Assembly (NCBI RefSeq): GCF_001898115.1
Contig: NZ_MKSQ01000023.1
Span: 186,132 to 250,131, forward strand
Reading direction: 5' to 3'
DNA from: Allobosea sp. 67-29
GTDB lineage: Bacteria > Pseudomonadota > Alphaproteobacteria > Rhizobiales > Beijerinckiaceae
DNA: 64,000 nt
The position numbers were made by a program, and so were the translations under genes. This document shows, in pieces, positions 17,431 through 25,725 of the stretch. The notes beneath the pieces were generated by a model. That model did no database searches. It saw nothing but the letters and a program-made list of their open reading frames with translations, and was not told the DNA's origin. Numbering within the stretch: position 1 is the first letter of the stretch; every line of letters starts with the position of its first letter.

Positions 17431-18087
17431 ATGAACGAGCGACAGTCCAATCTCCTGCGGGACCGGATCGAAGACGAGATCGTCACGGGCGCCTATCGGC
17501 CCGGCGACCGGCTCGACGAGGCCTCCCTGGCGACCCGCTTCGGGGTTTCCCGCACACCGATCCGCGAAGCCTTGCAGCAACTCGCGGTGGCTGGGCTGGT
17601 CGAGGTGAGGCGACACCGTGGCGCCATCGTCAGCGCTCCCGATCCGAAGCGCCTGATCGACATGTTCGAGATGATGGCGGAGATCGAGGCGATCTGCGGC
17701 CGGCTCGCGGCCCGCCGCCTGCTGCCCGAGGACGAGCTGGCCCTGAAGCGGGCTCTGGAAGCCTGCCGGATAGCTTCCGAACAGGCCGACCCCGATGTCT
17801 ACTACTATGAGAACGAGCGCTTTCACCGTGCCATCTATGCGGCGAGCGGCAATCCGTTCCTGGCCGAACAGGCGCATGCGCTGCATCGCCGGCTTGCGCC
17901 GTTCCGCAGGCTGCAACTGCGCGTCCGCAACCGGGTCGCGGTGTCTCAAGCCGAACATGAGGCCATCGTCGCGGCGCTGCTCGAAGGCAAGGGCCAGCTC
18001 GCGGCGCAGCGCCTCCACGCCCATATCGCCGTGCAGGGCGAACGTTTCGCCGACCTGATCGCCTCGCTCAACCGCAGCGCCGCCTGA
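17431..18087 (+). CDS. matR: GntR-family regulator (FCD type), probable malonate regulator
   Basis: A 218-residue regulator. Residues 1-about 70 form the winged helix (LLRDRIEDEIVTGAYRPGDR, LATRFGVSRTPIREALQQL), and residues 80-215 the all-helical FCD ligand domain with its metal/ligand signature (ENERFHRAIYAASGNPFL, AEHEAIVAALLEG, RLHAHI). It is divergent from matP, matching rhizobial MatR, which responds to malonate. I chose ATG 17431 because a longer frame from 17350 would place coding sequence across the second operator-like repeat and adds a non-homologous Ala-rich leader. Confidence 0.82.
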   Translation: MNERQSNLLRDRIEDEIVTGAYRPGDRLDEASLATRFGVSRTPIREALQQLAVAGLVEVRRHRGAIVSAPDPKRLIDMFEMMAEIEAICGRLAARRLLPEDELALKRALEACRIASEQADPDVYYYENERFHRAIYAASGNPFLAEQAHALHRRLAPFRRLQLRVRNRVAVSQAEHEAIVAALLEGKGQLAAQRLHAHIAVQGERFADLIASLNRSAA

Positions 18088-18133
18088 CGGCGTCGCCATT
18101 CGACCGGACGTGACGGGTCGGCTTCCCGCGCCA

Positions 18134-18147
18134 TCGGAAAATCCGAT
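18134..18147. repeat. Short dispersed palindrome, copy 1
   Basis: TCGGAAAATCCGAT, part of the near-palindrome ATCGGA-AAA-TCCGAT, lies between matR and the SDR gene. An identical 14-mer occurs at 27584-27597 downstream of miaA. Both copies are intergenic. Confidence 0.4.
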
Positions 18148-18228
18148 AGCGGCATCGTCTCATTCCGTTTTTCGGAGACGTCCTGCCGTTGGAAAAGCGC
18201 CTTCATCCGATACGGAAGGAAGGCGACC

Positions 18229-18957
18229 ATGATCGATACCGATTCGAAGCTCCTCATCGCGGGCGGCAGTTCCGGAATGGGGCTCGCTCTGGCCCGGCTG
18301 AGCCTTGACCTGGGAGCACAGGTGGTCCTCGTCGGGCGCGACGAAGCCAAGCTGGCCCGCGCCGGAACGATGCTCGGCGGCCGCGGCCGACTGGAACTCC
18401 TCACCGCCGATATCACGTGCGAGGATGCGGTCGCGAAGCTGTTCGAGACGGTGGGTGACCTCGATCACATCGTCTGCACTGCCGCGGACATCCGGGGCGC
18501 CTATGAGCTGTTGCCCGCGCTCGACCTTCAGGCCGCCCGGCAGGCCATGGAGAGCAAGGTCTTCGGGCCGATGCTGCTGGCGAAGCACGGCGCGCCGCGG
18601 CTGCGGCCGTCAGGCTCCATCACCCTCACATCCGGGATTGCGGCCTATCGGCCGATGCCGCGCGGGACGGTCGTGGCTGCGATCAATGCCGCATTGGAAG
18701 GTCTCGTGCGGGCTCTGGCGGTCGAGCTCGCGCCGATCCGCGTCAACGCGGTCTCGCCGGGGTGGGTCGATACGCCGATCTGGGAGTTCGTCGCCGGCGA
18801 TCGGAAGGATGCGATGCTCGCCGGCATGGCCGAGCGCCTGCCTGTCGGCCGTGTCGGCCGGCCCGAGGATATCGCGCAGGCCATCGCCTTCCTGGTCGGC
18901 AACGGCTTCACGACGGGGACGGTGCTCCATGTCGAGGGCGGGCATCGCCTGATCTGA
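18229..18957 (+). CDS. SDR-family protein lacking the Tyr-Lys catalytic pair
   Basis: A 242-residue Rossmann-fold short-chain dehydrogenase/reductase-like protein. The nucleotide-binding glycine motif is intact (GGSSGMGLALA, residues 12-22) and the Ser of the active site is present (TLTSGIAAYRP), but the expected YxxxK one turn later is absent: the sequence reads RGTVVAAINAALEGLVRAL. The end has PGWVDTPIW and GTVLHVEGGHRLI as in the family. It may be a non-classical SDR or a binding protein. GGAAGG precedes the ATG. Its 3' end overlaps the convergent LysR gene by about 50 bp, and a regulator-target link between the two is plausible. Confidence 0.8.
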   Translation: MIDTDSKLLIAGGSSGMGLALARLSLDLGAQVVLVGRDEAKLARAGTMLGGRGRLELLTADITCEDAVAKLFETVGDLDHIVCTAADIRGAYELLPALDLQAARQAMESKVFGPMLLAKHGAPRLRPSGSITLTSGIAAYRPMPRGTVVAAINAALEGLVRALAVELAPIRVNAVSPGWVDTPIWEFVAGDRKDAMLAGMAERLPVGRVGRPEDIAQAIAFLVGNGFTTGTVLHVEGGHRLI

Positions 18958-19846
18958 CGTCCCCTCGCCATTCCCCGGCTTCGGCCAGGAACCGCTGCAA
19001 GCCCGGCGGCTGGACCCGGCGGCGGCGCCAGACCAGGACGAGCGGCGCCGTGCCGAGGCGGCCCGGCCAGGGAAGCTCGGCGACCTCGCCTCGCGCAAGC
19101 AGGTCCTGCGCGGCCATGCGCGGGACGACGGCCTTGCCGGCTCCGGCCGCGACGAGCCGCCCGATGGCGGCGATGCTGCCGACTTCGGAGGCGATGGCCA
19201 CCCTCGCGAGGCCGGCCTCGGCGAGGGCCTTGTCGAACAGGTGGCGATAGATGCATCCGGGTTCGGTCGCGATGAAGCGCGACGCGCCGAGCTCGCCGAG
19301 CCCGAAGTCTCCGGCCGCCGCCCCCTCGCCTGGCGGCCCGATGAGCACGAGCCGTTCGGCCGCGATGACACGCCGGCCGAGGCGCTCGTCGAACGGCTCC
19401 CTCTCGAAGCAGAAGGCTGCATCCATCGCGCCGGTTGCCACAGCCCGGAGCAGGTCGCCGGTGCCGGCGATCTTCAGGTGCAGCCGGATGTCCGGCTGGC
19501 GGCGCCGGAAACCCTCGAGCCAGAGCGGCAGCCTCGTCGCGCCGATCGTCTCCAGCGCGCCGATCTGGAGCGTCGCTCCGCTGCTTTCGCTGGCGGCCCC
19601 GACCGCGGCACGGGCCTCGTCCGAAAGCGAGAGGAGCGCCTCGGCATAGGGCTTGAGGGCCTCGCCGGCCTCGGTCAGCCGCAGGCTCTCCCGAGTCCGC
19701 GCGAAAAGCGAAGTGCGCAGATCCGCCTCGAGCGCCTGGATCTGATCGCTGGCGCTCGACTGGGCGAGGTGAACCTCCGCGGCCGCTCGCGTGACGCTTC
19801 CGGTGCGCGCGGCAGCCAGGAAGGTCTTGAGAAATTTCGGATGCAT
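18908..19846 (-). CDS. LysR-family transcriptional regulator
   Basis: A 312-residue LysR regulator: winged helix-turn-helix at residues 1-60 (FLAAARTGSVTRAAAEVHLAQSS, IQALEADLRTSLFAR), linker helix, and a periplasmic-binding-protein-like effector domain from about residue 90 (TLQIGALETIGATRLP, DAAFCFEREP, GCIYRHLFD). It is convergent with the SDR gene, overlapping its last 50 bp, and about 245 bp from the GNAT gene on the other side. The target genes are unknown. The C-terminus beyond residue 285 is a variable Arg/Pro-rich tail. Confidence 0.85.
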   Translation of the reverse strand: MHPKFLKTFLAAARTGSVTRAAAEVHLAQSSASDQIQALEADLRTSLFARTRESLRLTEAGEALKPYAEALLSLSDEARAAVGAASESSGATLQIGALETIGATRLPLWLEGFRRRQPDIRLHLKIAGTGDLLRAVATGAMDAAFCFEREPFDERLGRRVIAAERLVLIGPPGEGAAAGDFGLGELGASRFIATEPGCIYRHLFDKALAEAGLARVAIASEVGSIAAIGRLVAAGAGKAVVPRMAAQDLLARGEVAELPWPGRLGTAPLVLVWRRRRVQPPGLQRFLAEAGEWRGDVRSGDARPRHGAPSPS

Positions 19847-20090
19847 GCGCGGGCCAGCTTATCGGGTTAATCCGGCCCATCAAGCGCAAGGGAGCCCCGG
19901 TCGCGCGAATGCGCTTCGGCGCTGGCCGCGCCGCTCGTGCACAAGCGGCGATCGTGGTGTAAGGCGTGGTGACGGCAGCCACCGATTCCGTCCCCTGTGG
20001 CGGCTCCCGCATCGGTTCGCCACGAACGTTCCGGCGGGATGTTCCGGTCCGAGGTTGCGATATTCTTCGATTGCCGAGGCTTCACTGCGC

Positions 20091-20573
20091 ATGACCCTGA
20101 GCATCCGTCCCGTCCGCCCCGGCGAAGCCGGGCTCGTGCTGGGCTTCATCAAGGAACTGGCCGAATACGAGAAGCTGCTTCACGAAGTCGTGGCCAGCGA
20201 GGCGGATATTGCCGACTCCCTGTTCGCGGAAAGCCCGCGCGTCTTCTGCGAGATCGCCGAATGGGACGGCGAGCCGGTCGGGTTCGCGCTGTGGTTCTAC
20301 ACCTATTCGACCTTCAGGGGGCGGCATGGCATCTGGCTGGAGGATCTGTTCGTGCGTCCGGCACAGCGCGGGCGCGGGATCGGCAAGGCGCTGATGGCGC
20401 GGCTGGCGCAGCGATGCGTCGACGAGGGCCTGCCGCGGATGGCCTGGTGGGTGCTGAACTGGAACGAGCCCTCGCGGGTGTTCTACCGTTCGATCGGCGC
20501 AAAGGCGCAGGACGAGTGGACCGTCAAACGGCTCGAGGGCGAGGCGCTCGCGCGACTCGGCGCGGAGGGCTGA
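20091..20573 (+). CDS. GNAT-family N-acetyltransferase, SSAT-like
   Basis: A 160-residue acetyltransferase of the spermidine/thialysine acetyltransferase-like group: RPVRPGEAGLVLGFIKELAEYEK at the start, the conserved strand FALWFYTYSTFRGRHGIWLEDLFV, the acetyl-CoA loop QRGRGIGKALM (residues about 98-108) and WWVLNWNEPSRVFYRSIGAK near the end. It would transfer acetyl from acetyl-CoA to a small amine. The start at 20091 matches the family N-terminus; the ribosome-binding site is weak (GAGG at -15). The gap to folA is only 6 bp, suggesting co-transcription. Confidence 0.85.
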   Translation: MTLSIRPVRPGEAGLVLGFIKELAEYEKLLHEVVASEADIADSLFAESPRVFCEIAEWDGEPVGFALWFYTYSTFRGRHGIWLEDLFVRPAQRGRGIGKALMARLAQRCVDEGLPRMAWWVLNWNEPSRVFYRSIGAKAQDEWTVKRLEGEALARLGAEG

Positions 20574-20579
20574 GGGACG

Positions 20580-21110
20580 ATGACAACTCTTCCCATCGTC
20601 CTCGTCGCCGCGATTGCCGACAATGGCGTGATTGGCAGCGACAACCGGCTGATCTGGCGGTTGAAGACCGATCTCAAGCGCTTCAGGCAATTGACGATGG
20701 GCTGCCCGATCATCATGGGCCGGAAGACCTTTCACTCGATCGGCAGGCCTCTGCCCGGCCGCCAGACGATCGTGCTGACGCGCGATCCTGCGTTTTCAGC
20801 GGAAGGCATCCACGTCGCACACAGCGTCCGGGATGCGCTCGCCCGGGCGCAGGAACTGGGCGGCGCGATGGGCGCGCATGCCGTGATCATCGGCGGCGGA
20901 ACCGAGATCTACGCACAGATGCTCGCGCTCGCCGACCGGTTGGAGCTCACCCTGGTCCATGCGAGGCCGGAGGGCGATGCCACCTTTCCGGCCTGGGACG
21001 AAGGGACGTTCGTCGCGGTGGCGCGGGAGGACCACCCAGCCGATTCCGACAACGAATACCCCTTCAGCTTCGCCACCTATCGCCGGCGGAACGAGGCAGG
21101 GCGCGGCTGA
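20580..21110 (+). CDS. folA: Dihydrofolate reductase
   Basis: A 176-residue FolA that reduces dihydrofolate to tetrahydrofolate with NADPH, recycling the product of ThyA. Motifs: VLVAAIADNGVIGSDNRLIW (N-terminal strand and Met20-loop region), the acidic active-site residue in TDLKRFRQLTMG, IIMGRKTFHSIGRPLPGR, and IIGGGTEIYAQML. The ATG follows AGGGACG. It sits 6 bp after the GNAT gene and about 160 bp before hflK. Confidence 0.93.
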   Translation: MTTLPIVLVAAIADNGVIGSDNRLIWRLKTDLKRFRQLTMGCPIIMGRKTFHSIGRPLPGRQTIVLTRDPAFSAEGIHVAHSVRDALARAQELGGAMGAHAVIIGGGTEIYAQMLALADRLELTLVHARPEGDATFPAWDEGTFVAVAREDHPADSDNEYPFSFATYRRRNEAGRG

Positions 21111-21268
21111 TCGCCGCTTTTCCATTCGCGACGAGTGGCTTGCGCCGTTGACGAAATCATGGCCCATGACCAAGTGAGGCGAGCGTCTCTCCCCGGGACG
21201 CTGACAAATGGCCGCCATTGACCTATGGCTCGGCCCCAGCACAACGAACGAAAGGGAACGGCCCAGGT

Positions 21269-22423
21269 ATGCCTTGGAGTAACCAGAGCGGCGGCGGCAG
21301 CGGCGGGGGCGGACCCTGGGGCCAGCGCGGAGGCAGTGGCGGCGGTGGCCCGTGGGGCGGCGGCTCCGGCGGAGGCAACGGCAATCCTCCCGATCTGGAA
21401 GAAATTCTCCGGCGCAGCCAGGACCGGCTGAAGAATCTCGTGCCGGGCGGCGGCCTCGGCGGGCGCGGCCTGGTGCTCGGCGCGCTGGCGCTGGTGGCGA
21501 TCTGGCTGCTGTCCGGCGTCTACTTCGTGCGACCCAACGAGGTCGGTCTCAACCTGGTGTTCGGCAAGTTCATCGGGAAGACGGGCGAGGGCGCCAACTG
21601 GAACTGGCCCTATCCGGTCGGCAATGTCGTCAAGCCGCAGGTGACGAACGTCAGCACCACCGAGGTCGGCTTCCGGACCGTCGAGTCGGTGCGCCAGTCG
21701 CGCCAGACCGACGTGACCGAGGAAAGCCTGATGCTGACCGGCGACGAGAACATCGTCGACATCGACTTCATCGTGCAGTGGCAGATCGATCCTGCCGTTC
21801 CGGAGAACTACGTCTTCAACATCCAGGACCCGCCGGGCACGGTGAAGGCCGTAGCCGAGAGCGCGATGCGCGAGATCATCGGCAAGCGCAACATCCAGCC
21901 GGTGCTGACCACCGATCGCGGCGCGATCGAGACCGAGGTGCGCCAGCTCATGCAGGATACGCTCAACGGCTACAAGGCCGGCGTGCAGATCCGGCTCGTC
22001 CAGCTCCAGAAGGTCGACCCGCCGCAGCAGGTCATCGATGCCTTCCGCGACGTCCAGGCGGCCCGCGCCGACCAGGAGCGCCTGCGCAACGAGGCGCAGA
22101 CCTACGCCAACCGCGTGGTGCCGGAGGCGCGCGGCCGCGCCGCCCAACTCGTGCAGTCGGCGGAAGCCTACAAGGAGCAGACCGTCGCCGAAGCGCGCGG
22201 CCAGGCCAGCCGCTTCACCGCGGTCTACGAGCAATACAAGAATGCTCCGGGTGTGACGCGCGAGCGTCTCTTCCTGGAGACGATGGAACGCGTGATGGGC
22301 GGAACGGACAAGATCATCCTCGACTCGACCGGCAACGGCCAGGGCGTGGTGCCCTATCTGCCGCTGGAGCAGCTGCAGAGGCTGCCCGCCCGGGGCGGCC
22401 AGCAGCAGGGAGCGACGCGATGA
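21269..22423 (+). CDS. hflK: FtsH protease modulator HflK
   Basis: A 384-residue membrane-anchored SPFH/Band 7 protein. The N-terminus is Gly/Trp-rich (residues 1-about 50), one membrane segment follows (LVLGALALVAIWLLSGVYFV), then the Band 7 domain (RPNEVGLNLVFGKF, GDENIVDIDFIVQWQI) and a long helical C-terminus (AYKEQTVAEARGQASRF). HflK and HflC form a periplasm-facing cage around the FtsH protease and temper its activity. The ATG at 21269 begins the conserved MPWSNQ sequence. Its stop overlaps the hflC start (ATGA). Confidence 0.92.
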   Translation: MPWSNQSGGGSGGGGPWGQRGGSGGGGPWGGGSGGGNGNPPDLEEILRRSQDRLKNLVPGGGLGGRGLVLGALALVAIWLLSGVYFVRPNEVGLNLVFGKFIGKTGEGANWNWPYPVGNVVKPQVTNVSTTEVGFRTVESVRQSRQTDVTEESLMLTGDENIVDIDFIVQWQIDPAVPENYVFNIQDPPGTVKAVAESAMREIIGKRNIQPVLTTDRGAIETEVRQLMQDTLNGYKAGVQIRLVQLQKVDPPQQVIDAFRDVQAARADQERLRNEAQTYANRVVPEARGRAAQLVQSAEAYKEQTVAEARGQASRFTAVYEQYKNAPGVTRERLFLETMERVMGGTDKIILDSTGNGQGVVPYLPLEQLQRLPARGGQQQGATR

Positions 22424-23364
22424 ACGGCTCCTTTCTCAAGGCGGCTCTGCTCGTCGTCCTCGTCGCGGTCGCGGTCGTCTTCTACGCCTGCACCTTCATC
22501 GTCTCGCAGACCCAGTCCGCGCTCGTGTTGCGTCTGGGCGCCGTGCGCGCGATCAAGACGGAGCCGGGCCTCTACCTCAAATGGTTCGCGCCGATCGAGA
22601 CGGTGACGCTGCTCGACAACCGCATCCTCGACCTCGACCTGCCGGCGCAGGAAATCATCGCCTCCGACCAGAAGCGTCTCGTGGTCGATGCCTTCACGCG
22701 CTATCGGATCTCTGATCCGCTGCGCTTCTACCAGGCGGTCAACAACATCCCGCGTGCCAACTCCCAGCTTGCCTCGATCGTGAACGGCAATGTCCGCTCG
22801 GTGCTGGCGGATGCGACCTTCGTTGACATGGTGCGTACCGAGCGCTCGCGGTTGATGGGCCGCATCCGCGACGATGTAAATCGCGAGGCGGCACGGTTCG
22901 GCATGACGGTCGTCGACGTGCGCCTGCGCCGCGTCGACCTGCCGGCGGCGAACTCGGCGGCGGTGTTCCAGCGCATGCAGACGGAGCGCCAGCGCGAGGC
23001 GGCGGAAGCCCGGGCCCTCGGCGGCCAGCAGGCGCAGGAGATCCGCGCTCGGGCCGACAGGGATTCAACCGTGATCGTGGCCGAGGCGCAGCAGCGCTCC
23101 GACGTGATCCGCGGCGAGGGCGAGGCGGAGCGGAACAAGGTGTTCGCCGAGGCCTATGGCAAGGATCCCGAGTTCTTCGCCTTCTATCGCTCGATGCAGG
23201 CCTATGAGAACAGCATCAAGCCCGGCGACACCCGGATGGTGCTGACGCCGGATTCGCCGTTCTTCCAGTTCTTCAACGGCCCCAACGCGCAGCGCGGCAA
23301 CGGGACCTCGCAGGCTCCGACGACGCTGGCGCCGGGCGCGGCGCCCGCGCCGGCACGGCCCTGA
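22420..23364 (+). CDS. hflC: FtsH protease modulator HflC
   Basis: A 314-residue partner of HflK with an N-terminal membrane anchor (LLVVLVAVAVVFYACTFIV), Band 7 domain (SALVLRLGAVRAIKTEPGLY, RFYQAVNNIPRANSQL, VRLRRVDLP) and an Ala/Glu/Arg coiled-coil tail, ending in a Pro/Ala-rich extension. Start overlaps the hflK stop by four bases, so translation is coupled. The next gene (DUF2065) follows after 18 bp and degP after a further 124 bp, the arrangement common in rhizobia. Confidence 0.92.
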   Translation: MNGSFLKAALLVVLVAVAVVFYACTFIVSQTQSALVLRLGAVRAIKTEPGLYLKWFAPIETVTLLDNRILDLDLPAQEIIASDQKRLVVDAFTRYRISDPLRFYQAVNNIPRANSQLASIVNGNVRSVLADATFVDMVRTERSRLMGRIRDDVNREAARFGMTVVDVRLRRVDLPAANSAAVFQRMQTERQREAAEARALGGQQAQEIRARADRDSTVIVAEAQQRSDVIRGEGEAERNKVFAEAYGKDPEFFAFYRSMQAYENSIKPGDTRMVLTPDSPFFQFFNGPNAQRGNGTSQAPTTLAPGAAPAPARP

Positions 23365-23382
23365 TCAGAGCGAGCGACGCCG

Positions 23383-23574
23383 ATGTTCGATTTCATCGCG
23401 GCGCTCGGCCTGGTCTTCGCCATCGAGGGTATTCTCTTCGCCGCCATCCCGCATCTGGCGAAGGATGCCCTGCGCAGCGCCGCGGAAACGCCGCCCGATC
23501 GGATGCGACTGATCGGGCTCGCCTCCGCGGTGCTGGGCGTGGCCCTGGTCTGGATCGCGCGCGGAAGCTGGTAA
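23383..23574 (+). CDS. DUF2065 small membrane protein
   Basis: A 63-residue protein with two hydrophobic segments (FIAALGLVFAIEGILFAAI and MRLIGLASAVLGVALVWIAR) and the family pattern P-x-R-MRLIGL between them. DUF2065 proteins (E. coli YjeT-like) regularly sit next to hflC, and this one does, 18 bp downstream. Function is unknown; a link to HflKC-FtsH quality control is inferred from its position. Confidence 0.85.
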   Translation: MFDFIAALGLVFAIEGILFAAIPHLAKDALRSAAETPPDRMRLIGLASAVLGVALVWIARGSW

Positions 23575-23583
23575 ACAATGCCG

Positions 23584-23607
23584 CGATCGTGTTCGATGAC
23601 ACGATCG
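23584..23607 (+). terminator. Hairpin downstream of the hflKC-DUF2065 operon
   Basis: Perfect 9-bp stem CGATCGTGT/ACACGATCG with a 6-base loop, 10 bases after the DUF2065 stop. There is no uridine run, so it may be a Rho-dependent or mRNA-stabilising structure rather than an intrinsic terminator. Confidence 0.4.
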
Positions 23608-23698
23608 TGCGTCGCCCTTCCGCCGCATTTCGGGGTTCAATTCGCGGCGCGTTTTGTGCCGCATCGATCGGCCTGCCTTTTCCGTCATGGGGATTCAG

Positions 23699-25219
23699 AT
23701 GGCATTGAAAACCGTTTCCGTTGCTGCCCGGCCAGTCCGCATCGCGCTCGCGGCCGGCGTGGCCGGTCTGGCGCTGATGACGCCGGTGCTGGCACCGGTG
23801 CAGGCCAGGGCGAACACCCCGCTGTTGCAAGGCCAGACCTCGCTCGCCGATCTCGTCGAGAAGGTGATGCCGGCGGTCGTCAACATCTCCGCGGTCACCA
23901 CCAGCGACAGCAAGGGGCGCAACCTGCCGCAATTGCCGCAGCTCGGGCCCGACACGCCATTCGGCGACCTGTTCGAGGAATTCTTCAATCGCCGTAACCA
24001 GCAGGGCGAGCGCCAGGCGCCGCAGCAGCGCCGCTCGCAATCGGCCGGCTCGGGCTTCGTCATCGACCCGGCGGGCATCGTGGTCACCAACAACCACGTC
24101 ATCGGCGACGCCAACGAGATCACGGTGATCTTCAGCGACGGCACGCGGCTCAAGGCCGAGGTCGTCGGCAAGGACACCAAGGTCGACCTGGCCGTGCTGC
24201 GCGTGAAGCACGACAAGCCGTTGCCCTTCGTCAAGTTCGGCGATTCCGACAAGATGCGGATCGGCGACCCCGTGATGGCGATCGGCAACCCGTTCGGCCT
24301 CGGCGGCTCGGTCTCCTCGGGCATCGTCTCGGCGCGCAACCGCGACATCAGCCAAGGGCCCTACGACACCTACATCCAGACCGACGCGGCCATCAACAAG
24401 GGCAACTCCGGCGGCCCGCTGTTCAACATGGCCGGCGAGGTCATCGGCATCAACACGGCGATCCTGTCGCCGACGGGCGGCTCGGTCGGTATCGGCTTCG
24501 CCGTGCCCTCGTCGCTCGCCGCGAATGTCGTGGACCAGCTCAAGCAGTTCGGCGAGACCCGGCGCGGCTGGCTCGGCGTGCGGATCCAGAGCATCGACGA
24601 TGCGACGGCCGATGCGCTCGGCCTCGGCACGGCGCGCGGCGCACTGATCGCCGGCGTCGACGAGAAGGGCCCGGCCAAGCCCGCCGGGCTCGAGACCGGT
24701 GACGTGATCACCAAGTTCGATGGCAAGGACGTCAAGGATTCGCGCGACCTGCCACGCATCGTCGCCGCGACGCCGGTCGGCAAGGATGTTCCGGTCACGA
24801 TCATCCGCAAGGGCAAGGAAGAGCAGAAGATCGTCAAGCTCGGCCGGCTGGAAGATGGCGAGAAGGTCCAGACCGCCTCCGCCAACAAGCCGGCCGGCGA
24901 GGCGGCCAAGCCGGCTGTCGCCAACGCGCTCGGCCTCGAGCTCTCGGCCCAGAACGACGATTTGCGCAAGCGCTACTCGATCAAGGACGGCCTCAAGGGC
25001 GTCGTGGTCACCAAGGTCGATCCGAACTCCAACGCGGCCGACAAGCGCGTACTGGTCGGGGAACTGATCGTCGAGGTCGGCCAGGAGCCGGTCAACACGC
25101 CGGATGAGGTGACCAAGCGTCTCGACGCGCTCAAGAAGGAGGATGGCAAGAAGCCCGTCCTGCTTCTGGTCTCGAACGGACAGGGCGAGGTTCGTTTCGT
25201 CGCGCTGGCCCGGAACTGA
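23699..25219 (+). CDS. degP: Do-family periplasmic serine protease DegP
   Basis: A 506-residue HtrA protease/chaperone of the periplasm. A signal peptide (residues 1-38, ending VQARA) is followed by the trypsin-like domain with His in TNNHVIGDANEI, Asp in KVDLAVLRVK and Ser in NKGNSGGPLFN, then two PDZ domains (RRGWLGVRIQSI and GLKGVVVTKVDPNS). Two PDZ domains place it in the DegP/DegQ/MucD group. A Gln/Arg-rich loop (QQGERQAPQQRR) precedes the catalytic domain, corresponding to the LA loop. It degrades or refolds damaged envelope proteins. Followed by a strong intrinsic terminator. Confidence 0.93.
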   Translation: MALKTVSVAARPVRIALAAGVAGLALMTPVLAPVQARANTPLLQGQTSLADLVEKVMPAVVNISAVTTSDSKGRNLPQLPQLGPDTPFGDLFEEFFNRRNQQGERQAPQQRRSQSAGSGFVIDPAGIVVTNNHVIGDANEITVIFSDGTRLKAEVVGKDTKVDLAVLRVKHDKPLPFVKFGDSDKMRIGDPVMAIGNPFGLGGSVSSGIVSARNRDISQGPYDTYIQTDAAINKGNSGGPLFNMAGEVIGINTAILSPTGGSVGIGFAVPSSLAANVVDQLKQFGETRRGWLGVRIQSIDDATADALGLGTARGALIAGVDEKGPAKPAGLETGDVITKFDGKDVKDSRDLPRIVAATPVGKDVPVTIIRKGKEEQKIVKLGRLEDGEKVQTASANKPAGEAAKPAVANALGLELSAQNDDLRKRYSIKDGLKGVVVTKVDPNSNAADKRVLVGELIVEVGQEPVNTPDEVTKRLDALKKEDGKKPVLLLVSNGQGEVRFVALARN

Positions 25220-25245
25220 CAGTCGGCCCGTACGAACGTTTCGCG

Positions 25246-25271
25246 AGGGCGGCCGCCAGGCCGCCCTTTTT
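25246..25271 (+). terminator. Intrinsic terminator after degP
   Basis: Nine-base-pair stem AGGGCGGCC/GGCCGCCCT with a GCCA loop, running into TTTTT, 26 bases after the degP stop. Confidence 0.85.
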
Positions 25272-25383
25272 CGTATCCATTGGGGCATGGCGCGCATCCG
25301 CTCCGGACCATGGCGGGAGCCGATGCGGACTGGCAGGATGAAAGCCCCGTACCCCCGAGGACCGGCTCAGTCCGGAATGCAGC

Positions 25384-25725
25384 ATGAAGCTCAGCGAGAT
25401 TTCCTTCGTCACCACCGACTGGTCGTCCGTGCCGGCCGAACGCCATGCCGGCGACACCGGGGAGGCGATCTGGCGCACGCAGCATTTCGGGCCTGCCGAC
25501 AACCGCATCCGGGTTCGGATGGTCGAGTATTCGCCCGGCTATGTCGCCGACCACTGGTGCTCCAAGGGCCACATCATCCTCTGTCTGGAGGGCGAGATGG
25601 AGACGACCCTGGAGGACGGCCGCGTGATGCCTCTGAAGGCCGGGATGAGCTATCAGGTCGCGGATGGCGCCGAGGCGCATCGCTCCGCGACCAAGACAGG
25701 CGCGAAGCTCTTCATCGTCGACTGA
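25384..25725 (+). CDS. DHCW-type cupin-fold protein
   Basis: A 113-residue single-domain cupin. Recognisable parts are VRMVEYSPGYVADHWCSKGH (with the D-H-x-C/W cluster that gives the family its name) and the second cupin strand pair LEGEMETTLEDGRVMPLKAGMSY. The His and Cys residues could bind a metal, but no enzymatic activity is assigned to the family as far as I know. Convergent with serB: the two stop codons are adjacent (25725 and 25726). Confidence 0.75.
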   Translation: MKLSEISFVTTDWSSVPAERHAGDTGEAIWRTQHFGPADNRIRVRMVEYSPGYVADHWCSKGHIILCLEGEMETTLEDGRVMPLKAGMSYQVADGAEAHRSATKTGAKLFIVD

